IMG/VR virus record: IMGVR_UViG_3300047552_000910
Location: 34,930-98,929 of that record
Direction: 5' to 3' (one strand)
DNA length: 64,000 nt
Source: a virus
This document shows, one piece after another, positions 41,598 through 50,259 of the stretch (the first letter of the stretch is position 1; each line of letters starts with the position of its first letter). A model generated the notes under the pieces. That model was not told where the DNA came from and searched no databases. It worked only from the letters and a program-made list of their open reading frames with translations. Both the position numbers and the translations under genes were made by a program.

Positions 41598-43700
41598 ATG
41601 CCGATAGCTAATATTGAAAATAATGAAATAGGTCTGTCTGTAAGGACTAAAATAAATAGTGCGTTTGCGAAGCTTGTACCGGCTGTTGCGTATGTTGATG
41701 TAAATAACGTCGGTTCAGAAGGTTTAATTACTGCACAAGATTTGGATAAGTTAGTAAACTTATCTCCTGCTAGTATAGGCGCTGCTACAGCAGCCCAAGG
41801 TGCGCTCGCTGACACAGCAGTTCAACCAGCTGCATTAGGTACGGCAGCAGCTCAAAACGTTGCAGCTTTTGCTACAGCAGCCCAAGGTGCGCTCGCCGAT
41901 ACAGCAGTTCAACCTGCTGCATTAGGTACAGCAGCAGCGGCCGCAACAACTGATTTTGCTACAGCAGCCCAAGGTGCGCTCGCTGACACAGCAGTTCAAC
42001 CTGGTTCATTAGGTACTGCCGCTTACGCTAATTTTAATGACTTCGCATTCGCGGACCAAGGAATTAAAGCAGACACCGCAGTTCAACCTGGCGCGTTGGG
42101 TACGGCAGCAGCGGCCGCAACAACTGATTTTGCTACAGCAGCCCAAGGTGCGTTAGCTGACACAGCAGTTCAACCTGCTGCATTAGGTACAGCAGCAGCT
42201 CAAAACGTTGCAGCTTTTGCTACAGCAGCCCAAGGTGCGCTCGCCGATACAGCAGTTCAACCTGCTGCATTAGGTACAGCAGCAGCGGCTGCAATAACTG
42301 ATTTTGCCACAGCAGCCCAAGGTGCGTTAGCTGACACAGCAGTTCAACCTGCAGATGTAGCAACTACCATAAATTTAGCAGCAACTGCGCTACAGCCAGA
42401 ATCAACATCGTCTATAGACCGAACTAGTTTTACGGTTGGCGCGGGGTTGGTAAATCCCATTATAGGTATTGCTGGAGATTCTATACATAACCTAATGTCC
42501 AGGCTTGATTATACTGGATCATTATTGACTTGGCGTACATTTTTAACTGGGCGTCGATTAGGAATACAATGGAGTCCGCTCGCATATTCAAGCGGCGGAT
42601 ATGTTTATGCAATTGGCGGTAAAACAACAGCCCAAATTTACTCTGAGCAACTGCCACAAATAATAGCCCGCCCGCCTGATATTTTATTTCTAAATGGAGG
42701 CACAAATAATGCGTATACAACCATTGCAGATTTAGATCAAGCAGCTACTGATTTACAGAATGTTGCTGCTGGTGCAATCGGTGCAGGAGTTAAAGAAGTA
42801 TTCATATATCCTATTTTACCGAAAACGACCAATCAATGGTCAACAGTAATGGGTACTACTGGTTTAACTGTAGCGCAAGGACACCAGTATATCAACATGA
42901 AAATGTCGGCTTACGCTAAAAACACTGCTAAAGTTTATTACGTTAACCCCGATCCGTTCATGACAATGAACAACAACATTTATTACACGTCTAAGTTGGG
43001 CTATTTAATAGACGGCACACACGTAGCTACACTGGGTGCGTATGCACAACGTGATTTATATCAATTCCCATTATTTAATAGAGTAAGATTAGTAACAAAC
43101 CCATCAAATTCTTGGAATTCTCAGATGATGTACGGCAACGTATTAGGAACTTCGGGCAGTATGTGGGCCACCGGCGGATCTTTAGAAGGAGTGAGCGGAA
43201 ATAGCGCCATTGCATTAGATTGGAATTTAACTAACAACACTGGATTAACTGTCGTTCCGTCTATTGTAACAGTGGACGGCGTTAAAAAACAGAGATTAAC
43301 TATTTCAGGAACTCCAACATTAAACACAGGTACGGTAAGATTTTCGATAACTAAATTAAATTCTGCGTATTTTACAGGAGCAAATTCCACATGGGACGGT
43401 GAGATTCAATTAGATATAACTAATTTTACTAATTTATTCACGCCTAGTTTTGTATTTAGTGCTCTTGGCGGAACTACATATACAGTTAATGGCATTGGAC
43501 CGTCAACGGGAAGTACTCCCCAATATAACTTTGCTCCTGCTAATACAACTTTTACATTATATCCGTATAATACCACAACAGTATCTGCCACATCTGCTTG
43601 TACTGGGTTTACGTTATATATAGAACTTAATGGATTAGTGGGGTATGAAGCATCAGGTACCATTGATATAAGTTCTGCTGGTATCTTTAAAATTACTTAA
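41598..43700 (+). CDS. tail fibre / spike with SGNH-hydrolase domain
   Basis: 700 aa. The N-module (NEIGLSVRTKINSAFAKLVP) is shared with the protein at 43717. Residues about 62-255 are seven 29-aa repeats built on ATAAQGALADTAVQPAALGT. A GDSL/SGNH esterase domain follows: IAGDSIHNL (Ser block), FLNGGTNNAY (GxN block) and IDGTHVATLGAYAQ (Asp-x-x-His block). The C-terminus is a beta domain. It probably binds and deacetylates a surface polysaccharide of the host. Confidence 0.85.
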   Translation: MPIANIENNEIGLSVRTKINSAFAKLVPAVAYVDVNNVGSEGLITAQDLDKLVNLSPASIGAATAAQGALADTAVQPAALGTAAAQNVAAFATAAQGALADTAVQPAALGTAAAAATTDFATAAQGALADTAVQPGSLGTAAYANFNDFAFADQGIKADTAVQPGALGTAAAAATTDFATAAQGALADTAVQPAALGTAAAQNVAAFATAAQGALADTAVQPAALGTAAAAAITDFATAAQGALADTAVQPADVATTINLAATALQPESTSSIDRTSFTVGAGLVNPIIGIAGDSIHNLMSRLDYTGSLLTWRTFLTGRRLGIQWSPLAYSSGGYVYAIGGKTTAQIYSEQLPQIIARPPDILFLNGGTNNAYTTIADLDQAATDLQNVAAGAIGAGVKEVFIYPILPKTTNQWSTVMGTTGLTVAQGHQYINMKMSAYAKNTAKVYYVNPDPFMTMNNNIYYTSKLGYLIDGTHVATLGAYAQRDLYQFPLFNRVRLVTNPSNSWNSQMMYGNVLGTSGSMWATGGSLEGVSGNSAIALDWNLTNNTGLTVVPSIVTVDGVKKQRLTISGTPTLNTGTVRFSITKLNSAYFTGANSTWDGEIQLDITNFTNLFTPSFVFSALGGTTYTVNGIGPSTGSTPQYNFAPANTTFTLYPYNTTTVSATSACTGFTLYIELNGLVGYEASGTIDISSAGIFKIT
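41787..42364 (+). repeat. seven 87-bp tandem repeats inside the SGNH fibre gene
   Basis: Units start near 41787, 41874, 41961, 42054 (diverged), 42133, 42220 and 42307. Several are almost identical in DNA, which favours unequal recombination and changes in shaft length. Each codes for 29 residues. Confidence 0.85.
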
Positions 43701-43716
43701 TTTCGGAGTTTAAATA

Positions 43717-44511
43717 ATGGCTATTCAACAAATCATGGATGGGGATACTGGACTATCCATTCGTACCAGAATAAATGCTGCGTTCGACAAATTAATCCCG
43801 GCTACTACTTCAATCGAAGGGTTGCTTTCTCCTGCAGACAAAACGCGCATCGATAATATTGAAACGATCGGTGGCGGATCTGGCGCCGGGGTTCAAGGCA
43901 TCCAGGGTATAATTGGACCAACAGGGCCGGGCGGCGGGGAGCCGGGCATTCAAGGAATTCAAGGTGTATACGGCGTGCAAGGACTCCAAGGCTCTGTTGG
44001 TGCTGGAACTAACGGCGCGCAAGGAATTCAAGGAATTATTGGGCCAACAGGGCCGGGCGGCGGGGAGCCGGGCATTCAAGGAATTCAAGGAATTCAAGGA
44101 TCTGGTTCTGACGGCGCGCAAGGAATTCAAGGAATTCAAGGATCTGGTTCCGATGGAATTCAAGGAATTCAAGGTGTATTTGGTTTACAAGGAATTCAAG
44201 GTGGGCTTGGTTCTGGCGAAGCAGTTCAAGGAATTCAAGGAATTCAAGGATCTGGTTCTGACGGCGCGCAAGGAATTCAAGGAATTCAAGGTGCTCTTGG
44301 CTCTGGAGAGGCCGTTCAAGGAATTCAAGGGTTGTTTGGCTTACAAGGAATTCAAGGAATTCAAGGAAACATTCCTACAGTAGCGTTAGCGACTACAACA
44401 ACGGACGGGTTACTATCTGCTGCCGACAAGGTTAGAATTGATAGTATAGAAAGCATAATCGACACTGCGTTGACACCCATTAATAATGCGCTAACTTCGA
44501 TACTAGGATAA
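43717..44511 (+). CDS. collagen-like fibre protein
   Basis: 264 aa. The N-module [21 protein letters not shown] is a close relative of the N-terminus of the upstream SGNH fibre, so both probably dock at the same site. Residues about 55-220 are Gly-x-y repeats ([18 protein letters not shown]) with two copies of [11 protein letters not shown]. The C-terminus [18 protein letters not shown] mirrors a segment just after the N-module ([18 protein letters not shown]), an internal duplication that brackets the stalk. Confidence 0.82.
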   Translation: MAIQQIMDGDTGLSIRTRINAAFDKLIPATTSIEGLLSPADKTRIDNIETIGGGSGAGVQGIQGIIGPTGPGGGEPGIQGIQGVYGVQGLQGSVGAGTNGAQGIQGIIGPTGPGGGEPGIQGIQGIQGSGSDGAQGIQGIQGSGSDGIQGIQGVFGLQGIQGGLGSGEAVQGIQGIQGSGSDGAQGIQGIQGALGSGEAVQGIQGLFGLQGIQGIQGNIPTVALATTTTDGLLSAADKVRIDSIESIIDTALTPINNALTSILG

Positions 44512-44515
44512 TATC

Positions 44516-45802
44516 ATGACAATAGCACAAGAAATTGCAGCCAAATTTACTACAATGGACGGATACCTGACAAATATCCGCAACTCATTAACAACTAAAT
44601 CGGGATCTTCGCAAAGCAGCACACCAATGAGTGGAATGTCTGCTGTGATAGACAATATTTCTCCTGCATGGGACCGACCAGCTGATTGGTATGCTATGCC
44701 TACTATACCAACAAATGATCAGAAATGTATAATATTGTATAATATTACTCAACAAATGTATCATGCATCATTTACTTGCGCTGCGGCATATACTGTTGAT
44801 TGGGGTGATAGTGTGGTTGAAAACTTTAGCTCCGGGGTTACTGCTCAACACACATATACCTTTGCTAATCTTACGCAAACATTAGCAAACGGCCAAAAAC
44901 AAGCTCTTATTTCAATAACACCGCAAGCAGGACAAAACCTCACATCGATTGATTTAACTTCGTTACATTCAGCATATCCAGCAAAATCGTGGATATCTGG
45001 CGCTGTCGAGGTTTCAATTAATGCACAATTCCTTACTACACTAACATTACAAACTGTTACAGCAAATCGTTCAAAGTTATTTTGGTTACAATCGTTTGGG
45101 TTACATCGCAGTGCTCTCACCACAGCAAATCAATTATTTTCTGAATGTTACAACTTAAAACACGTTTCGGCTATGGCAATACCAAATACTGTTACTAATT
45201 TTAGTTATATGTTTAGGAAATGCTACAGTTTAACAAGTATGCCGTTGTTTGATACATCTGGCGGCACAACTTTTTCAAACATGTTTAATTCTTGCTATTC
45301 ATTGACTACTATTCCACAACTTAATACATCAAATGGTACAGATTTTAGTAGCATGTTTAGTCAATGCTATTCGTTAAAAACTATTCCGTTAATAGACACT
45401 GCTAAAGGACTTAATTTATCTTCAATGTTTGGAACTTGTTCGTCCTTAATATCGGTGCCGCAATTAAACACAATACTATGTACAAACTTTTCTTCTATGT
45501 TTAGCTTGTGCCCGATAATAGTAGAAGTACCAATATTAAATATGATTGCTGCTACTAATGTTACATCAATGTTCTCTACATGTACTTATTTACAAGGGGG
45601 TAGAATGTTAAATACTCCAATTAGTATTAGCTATGCAAGTTGTAATTTATATCGAGATGGTATAGTTGATATCTTTAATGGTTTGCCTACCGTAACAAAT
45701 AGTTCTACAATTACAATAACAGGCAACCCTGGTGTCAGTTCATTGACTGGGCCGGATAATGCTATTGCTACAGGCAAAGGTTGGACTATTATTACTGTAT
45801 AG
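44516..45802 (+). CDS. fibre protein with BspA-like leucine-rich (DUF285) repeats
   Basis: 428 aa. A helical N-terminus (TIAQEIAAKFTTMDGYLTNI) and a PKD-like beta region (YTVDWGDSVVENFSSGVTAQ) precede about seven 24-aa repeats (about 205-370) of the form FxxCYSLTxxPxxDTSxGTxFSxM. This is the BspA-type leucine-rich repeat, common on the surface of host-attached bacteria and rare on phage fibres. It likely forms a receptor- or glycan-binding face that can vary by repeat recombination. Confidence 0.8.
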   Translation: MTIAQEIAAKFTTMDGYLTNIRNSLTTKSGSSQSSTPMSGMSAVIDNISPAWDRPADWYAMPTIPTNDQKCIILYNITQQMYHASFTCAAAYTVDWGDSVVENFSSGVTAQHTYTFANLTQTLANGQKQALISITPQAGQNLTSIDLTSLHSAYPAKSWISGAVEVSINAQFLTTLTLQTVTANRSKLFWLQSFGLHRSALTTANQLFSECYNLKHVSAMAIPNTVTNFSYMFRKCYSLTSMPLFDTSGGTTFSNMFNSCYSLTTIPQLNTSNGTDFSSMFSQCYSLKTIPLIDTAKGLNLSSMFGTCSSLISVPQLNTILCTNFSSMFSLCPIIVEVPILNMIAATNVTSMFSTCTYLQGGRMLNTPISISYASCNLYRDGIVDIFNGLPTVTNSSTITITGNPGVSSLTGPDNAIATGKGWTIITV

Positions 45803-45822
45803 TTGATTAATTAAATTATGTC

Positions 45823-45852
45823 GTTTGCATATCTTTTTAAAGGTATGCAAAC
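45823..45852 (+). terminator. hairpin between fibre genes
   Basis: Stem of 14 pairs including one G-T pair (GTTTGCATATCTTT with AAAGGTATGCAAAC) and a 2-base loop. It lies 21 bases after the stop at 45802 and ends directly at the next late box. There is no T-tract, so it may instead protect the 3' end of the mRNA. Confidence 0.55.
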
Positions 45853-45853
45853 T

Positions 45854-45861
45854 GATAAATA
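45854..45861 (+). promoter_or_regulatory. late promoter box GATAAATA directly before a start codon
   Basis: ACTGATAAATATATAC then ATG. The box ends five bases before the ATG at 45867, the same spacing as at 40116-40129. This suggests a leaderless or nearly leaderless late mRNA. Confidence 0.55.
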
Positions 45862-45866
45862 TATAC

Positions 45867-46205
45867 ATGTCCGGAATACTACAATGCAAACGCGGAGACA
45901 CCTTTTCTTTAACTATTGAATTTAAAGACGGGGCTGGTACGCCGCTTGATCTGGCGGGGTGTTCTGCGCGATTACATTTTAAATTAATTAATAGTGGCGT
46001 TACTGCTTTATCGTTATCTTCATCTGGCAACGAAATATCATTTAACGAGCTAGCTGGAACGGTTTTAATAGAAGCAAATTATAATAAAACCGAATATTTA
46101 AAAATTGGTAGGTATCGTGCAGATTTAGAAATTACATTTCCTGACAATACACGAGTTTCGTCTGAAACATTTTTTGTTGATATCGTTAACGATATCACAG
46201 TATAG
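45867..46205 (+). CDS. small beta-rich tail protein (paralogue of 40129-40467)
   Basis: 112 aa from the ATG at 45867; an upstream in-frame start would place the promoter and hairpin inside the gene. LQCKRGDTFSLTIEFK, DLAGCSARLHFK, LIEANYNKTEYLKIGRYRAD and FFVDIVNDITV match the paralogue along its whole length. Each copy stands at the head of a fibre gene group, so it is probably an adaptor or base for the fibres that follow. Confidence 0.75.
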   Translation: MSGILQCKRGDTFSLTIEFKDGAGTPLDLAGCSARLHFKLINSGVTALSLSSSGNEISFNELAGTVLIEANYNKTEYLKIGRYRADLEITFPDNTRVSSETFFVDIVNDITV

Positions 46206-46228
46206 AAGTTTAAGCTTGGAGTAATGTA

Positions 46229-48253
46229 ATGGCGGGTAAGAAAATTTCAGCATTAATACCGGTTGATTTATTAACAGGTGACGAGTTTTTACCGGTAGTG
46301 CAAGCTGGTGTTACTAAAAAAGTTACCGCAGCCGAATTAAAAACACTTGCTGTTAGTGATTTAGGTACTGCTGCGTACGAAGATGTTGAATATTTCGCAA
46401 CTGCCGCACAAGGCGCGTTAGCAGACACTGCACTCCAACCAGACACAGGTGTTTCTTCCACCACTGTTGCTACTATCACTTCTTCCGAAACAGAACCTGC
46501 TTTAAAAGCAATTGGTGACCTTTGGATTGACGAATCGGTTATCACAATTCATGAGTTTGTAAGTGATGCTGCATACGGCGCCGAATGGAACGGTATTGCC
46601 GATATGGCGCCTTCTAAGAATGCAGTATATGATAAAATCCAAGGGATGTATACCGACTTAGTTTCTGTTGCTAATATTGACGATGTGCCGATTGTTGGGG
46701 CAATATCAGATCCAATATCTTCTAACTGGGCATATAATCATATACTAACAAAACATGTTTCTTTAAACGATATTGGTGTACCAGGGCAGTTAGGATTTGG
46801 TGTAGGCGTGTATCCTACAACGTTGCCTGCAGGGTATTCTACTTTGCCAGGAACCAACGACACTGCATCCGACAATTACGGGAATTATCAATACAACGAC
46901 GGGTCTGTTATGTGCTGGATTCCAGCATTTTATTATCGTATTGGCCACGTCGATAACTTGACTTATGCGACATATTTGTTAAACAGCATCGATATTAAAT
47001 CGTTTGATTCGTTTGTTAATGTTGCTGCTGCCAATGCTGCTGGATATGCTTTACATCGAGCATTTTATGACGGCGGAACAATTAATCTTGGTTTTTTTGT
47101 AGACAAATATCTTTGCTCTAATAATGCAGGCGTTGCGTCGTCTATTCGTAATGGCAATCCGCTAAGTACACTATCTTTACATAATCCAATTGGTGCTTTA
47201 ACAGGGGAAGGAATTACACCGACTAATTCGCTAGGCGGTTGCATTGATGCTGCCAAAACAAGAGGTGCAGATTTTTTTTGTTGTTCTCGATTTATTCATG
47301 CTGCGTTAGCATTACTAGCAACTGCACACGGCCAGTCTGCAAATGGATCTGCTTTTTGCGCTTGGTATCTTGTTAATAAAAACTACCCGAAAGGTTGCAA
47401 TAATAATGCATTAGCAGATTCAGATGATATTACTGTTACATTCCAAACGGACGGTTATTTTACTTGTAATAAAACCGGATCTGGTAATTTATTTGCTAAA
47501 ACCACGCACAACGGGCAAAACTCCGGAGTTACAGACCTAAATGGAACTTTATGGGAAGTATCATTGGGTATAACTTGCGTTGCTACAGCAACGGCTGTTA
47601 CAGGAGCAACTAAAAGCAACCCGTGCCAAGTTACAGTGGCAGGGCACGGATATACCACTGGGGATATCGTACTCCTTTCGTCGATTGTTGGAATGACACA
47701 ACTTAATAATAAATTATATCAAATTAGTGTCGACGGGCTCGACACTTTTACACTTAACGGTATCAATAGTTTGAGTTATACTGATTTTATTTCGGGTGGC
47801 CTTTCCACAAAAGGAACATTTTACTCTGCCACACCAGACGTTGCCATGAAAACTTTTACATCGGGTAATACTCTTACAACAGACCACTGGGGATCTGCTG
47901 GTGTTTCTGCCAACATGGCAACACTCCCATTAAATTTTATAACAGGATCTGGTGTTAACGGCGTTACTCAACGATATGGTAGCATAGCCAACCAAGTACT
48001 TAGCAATGCTGTTAGCGGAAATAATTGGGTTTTAACTGGTGCAGGCTTAACAACTAGCACAGGGCTAAGTGTTGCTGGTACTAATTTATTTGGATTAGAT
48101 TATTATTATCAGTATATCAGAGATGAATTATGCTTGACTACAGGGGGGCATTGGGGTTTTACTACCAGTGCAGGTATATGGGCCACGGACTTGTATAATT
48201 ATCGCACCACTGCTAGCAATAATATCGGGTTCCGATCAGCTGCGTATGTTTAA
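46229..48253 (+). CDS. receptor-binding fibre with C-type-lectin-like C-terminus
   Basis: 674 aa. The N-module (KKISALIPVDLLTGDEFLPV) is a fibre-docking segment, followed by one ATAAQGALADTALQP unit. The central and C-terminal part resembles the formylglycine-enzyme/Mtd type of C-type lectin fold: SVMCWIPAFYYRIG, FFVDKYLCSN, then RDELCLTTGGHWGF and NNIGFRSAAYV at the end. An inserted beta domain (about 455-525: NPCQVTVAGHGYTTGDIVLL) is of the FCCH-like type common in phage fibres. It is likely the host-recognition tip. GGAG precedes the ATG. Confidence 0.82.
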   Translation: MAGKKISALIPVDLLTGDEFLPVVQAGVTKKVTAAELKTLAVSDLGTAAYEDVEYFATAAQGALADTALQPDTGVSSTTVATITSSETEPALKAIGDLWIDESVITIHEFVSDAAYGAEWNGIADMAPSKNAVYDKIQGMYTDLVSVANIDDVPIVGAISDPISSNWAYNHILTKHVSLNDIGVPGQLGFGVGVYPTTLPAGYSTLPGTNDTASDNYGNYQYNDGSVMCWIPAFYYRIGHVDNLTYATYLLNSIDIKSFDSFVNVAAANAAGYALHRAFYDGGTINLGFFVDKYLCSNNAGVASSIRNGNPLSTLSLHNPIGALTGEGITPTNSLGGCIDAAKTRGADFFCCSRFIHAALALLATAHGQSANGSAFCAWYLVNKNYPKGCNNNALADSDDITVTFQTDGYFTCNKTGSGNLFAKTTHNGQNSGVTDLNGTLWEVSLGITCVATATAVTGATKSNPCQVTVAGHGYTTGDIVLLSSIVGMTQLNNKLYQISVDGLDTFTLNGINSLSYTDFISGGLSTKGTFYSATPDVAMKTFTSGNTLTTDHWGSAGVSANMATLPLNFITGSGVNGVTQRYGSIANQVLSNAVSGNNWVLTGAGLTTSTGLSVAGTNLFGLDYYYQYIRDELCLTTGGHWGFTTSAGIWATDLYNYRTTASNNIGFRSAAYV

Positions 48254-48300
48254 TACCAACTTAATTTATTAGCTCGAATAATTTGAAATTAGGAATTTAA

Positions 48301-48735
48301 ATGACTGTATATAGATATCAACCTGTTATTACACCAGGCCCGTCCGGCACAGATTATCGCCCGTTTTGCTTAGACCAAGAATTAACCGATTTATGTTTGC
48401 TTGATAATTATCGATATGTGTTTGTTACAGATATTTCTGCTATTATTGTGCCGGACGAAATTACATTCGAAGAAGTGACTATAACTCCTGAATTGAGAGA
48501 GATTATTAAAATAAATAGTCCGCATACTCAATTAATAGCGCAACGAGTCATTGATCAAATACGGGCTAAATATCCGTTGGATGAAGAGTTATATTTTGCT
48601 AGAATCGCAGTAGGAGCACTTCAAGGCTCTTATCAATTATTGCCGGGAGAAGCCGAAGCAATAGCACAGTACCAAACTGATGTGGAGGCTGCTCGGGAAT
48701 GGGGGCGTGTCGAAAGAGCAAAGATAGGACTTTGA
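48301..48735 (+). CDS. putative fibre assembly / accessory protein
   Basis: 144 aa. VYRYQPVITPGPSGTDYRPF at the N-terminus, a middle part with many Ile and Glu, and an acidic helical C-terminus (QTDVEAAREWGRVERAKIGL). The size, charge and position directly after a receptor-binding fibre gene are typical of fibre chaperones. No specific family match can be claimed. Confidence 0.6.
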   Translation: MTVYRYQPVITPGPSGTDYRPFCLDQELTDLCLLDNYRYVFVTDISAIIVPDEITFEEVTITPELREIIKINSPHTQLIAQRVIDQIRAKYPLDEELYFARIAVGALQGSYQLLPGEAEAIAQYQTDVEAAREWGRVERAKIGL

Positions 48736-48788
48736 ATTAGCAGGTTGCTAGAAGACTGTAATACATTATAATCAGGAAGTGAAAGTAC

Positions 48789-49136
48789 ATGGCTTTATTA
48801 AAACAATGGAATGGCACTAATTGGGTTGAAGTTGCCGTCGAAACTACACCGGTATTAGTACATGATACTCCACAAGACGGAGCAACCGCTGCTGCTATTT
48901 CTTCTAATTGGGCATTTGATTTAGCAGCTAGCTTGGGCACTGCTGCGGTCGCAGCCACAACCGATTTTGCCACTGCGGCGCAAGGGGGATTAGCAGATAC
49001 TGCACCTCAACTAGTGGCTGTGCCTGCTACTGCTACTGCTGTTGGCATAGCTGGCCAACTGGCGTATGCTGACGGCTTTCTGTATGTTTGTATTGCAGAA
49101 AATACATGGCAGCGGGCAATTTTGGCAACTTGGTAA
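48789..49136 (+). CDS. short fibre protein
   Basis: 115 aa. LLKQWNGTNWVEVAV at the N-terminus, then one unit of the fibre repeat (AATTDFATAAQGGLADTAPQ) and a C-terminal domain VPATATAVGIAGQLAYADGF that ends CIAENTWQRAILATW, a common phage tail module. AGGAAG precedes the ATG. It is the last gene of the rightward fibre block and converges with the leftward genes. Confidence 0.75.
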   Translation: MALLKQWNGTNWVEVAVETTPVLVHDTPQDGATAAAISSNWAFDLAASLGTAAVAATTDFATAAQGGLADTAPQLVAVPATATAVGIAGQLAYADGFLYVCIAENTWQRAILATW

Positions 49137-49154
49137 GCTTAGCCGGAGAGGCAG

Positions 49155-49355
49155 TTAGCTTATAGTAATCGGTTTAATTTCCATTGTTTCTGTGTCTACC
49201 TTAAATGCAACAAATATAGACGTTTGCCCTTCGTGCAGATGATCCAATTGATATTGTAGCCCGTCAACAGTAGAAAACTTGCCGCCAATATCCTGCGGAA
49301 AGTCTACACAATTCCCGCCCCATAATTCAGTTACTTTTTTAATTGTTTGATGCAT
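49155..49355 (-). CDS. small hypothetical protein at the end of the RNA ligase operon
   Basis: 66 aa from the ATG at 49355, which follows GAGAG. A TTG one codon earlier is not needed. WGGNCVDFPQDIGGKFSTVD and HLHEGQTSIFVAFKVDTETM suggest a small beta fold. It overlaps the end of the RNA ligase gene by 17 bp. Unknown function. Confidence 0.6.
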   Translation of the reverse strand: MHQTIKKVTELWGGNCVDFPQDIGGKFSTVDGLQYQLDHLHEGQTSIFVAFKVDTETMEIKPITIS

Positions 49356-50250
49356 CAAAAAACTCTCTAATATAATTCAATCTTTCTTGTTCTGAAAAAG
49401 TAGAAAACAACTCTATATCTTTTTGAACTTGGTCTACTAAAGGATAATACTCTTCGTCTAACTTAGACTTAATATTTAATTTTGAAAGTTTATCTGTACG
49501 AGTTCTTGCTAACAACTTTGAAACTAGGTAATACGGACTTTTTAGTTTAGCAGAAACCCTGTCGTTAGTGTAAAAGACATATCCTTCATGCTTAACAGTC
49601 TTAATAGACTTGATTAATTCGTCCAATGTAGTTTCAATTTTTTCTGGTACTTTACAATCAAATCCGTCTTTAGCAGATAAGTTTTCTAAATTTTCAGTTT
49701 CAATCGGCGAATTCCAATTATTAAATCGATATCCTAATAGGTACAGCCCTGCTTCTTCTGGAATAATATGCGGGTCGTCTGGATGCACGACTTCAAACAT
49801 AAACGTATACCAAGCATACAAGCTGCAAACTTCTTCAACTTTCTTTAAGTCCATTAGTTCCTTGGCCATATCTGCATATTTAGAATCTAACGACCCCGTA
49901 GTAGAAACTAATAAACTATCGTGCATCGAAGCTGCTGCCATAAATCCGTTTACTTTTCTAAAAGCAGTGACAGGAGTTTTAAGGGAAACACGCGGTGCAT
50001 TGTGTTCGATACCGTAATTAAAGATCTTAGTAAACGGATAAGAAACGATATTAAAATCTTTGTCTACTATAGTGCCTCGACAATTCTCCAACAAATTATT
50101 CCATCGACCTGTATAAAATACTTTTCTAGTATATTTTAAAACATACAAGCCGGGATAAGCAGGTGATTCTTTCATTGTCACCAACTTAGGATTATCTTCA
50201 ATAAACTTTTTAAGATTGTTAGTTAATTGCATTCCTGTTAATGGTTTCAT
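49339..50250 (-). CDS. second RNA ligase (Rnl1-like nucleotidyltransferase)
   Basis: 303 aa. ENCRGTIVD and YPFTKIFNYGIEH precede motif I TAFRKVNGFMAAA, with Lys K99 as the adenylation site; motif I is KxNG rather than the usual KxDG. TFMFEVVHPDDPHII (motif III), HEGYVFYTNDRVSAKLKSPY (motifs IV and V) follow. It probably joins RNA ends. It lies in one leftward transcript with Pth2 and the DUF2828/TROVE-like gene, separate from the RnlA operon at 38-39.7 kb, so a different RNA target is likely. Confidence 0.85.
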   Translation of the reverse strand: MKPLTGMQLTNNLKKFIEDNPKLVTMKESPAYPGLYVLKYTRKVFYTGRWNNLLENCRGTIVDKDFNIVSYPFTKIFNYGIEHNAPRVSLKTPVTAFRKVNGFMAAASMHDSLLVSTTGSLDSKYADMAKELMDLKKVEEVCSLYAWYTFMFEVVHPDDPHIIPEEAGLYLLGYRFNNWNSPIETENLENLSAKDGFDCKVPEKIETTLDELIKSIKTVKHEGYVFYTNDRVSAKLKSPYYLVSKLLARTRTDKLSKLNIKSKLDEEYYPLVDQVQKDIELFSTFSEQERLNYIREFFDASNN

Positions 50251-50259
50251 TTTTATGAC

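Noticed and set aside
41787-42364. Possible CRISPR array from regular 87-bp repeats
   Set aside because: Repeats are in frame, contiguous without unique spacers, and code for a fibre shaft.
46229-48253. Complete diversity-generating retroelement
   Set aside because: No reverse transcriptase gene and no template copy of the 3' end of this gene were found in the window.
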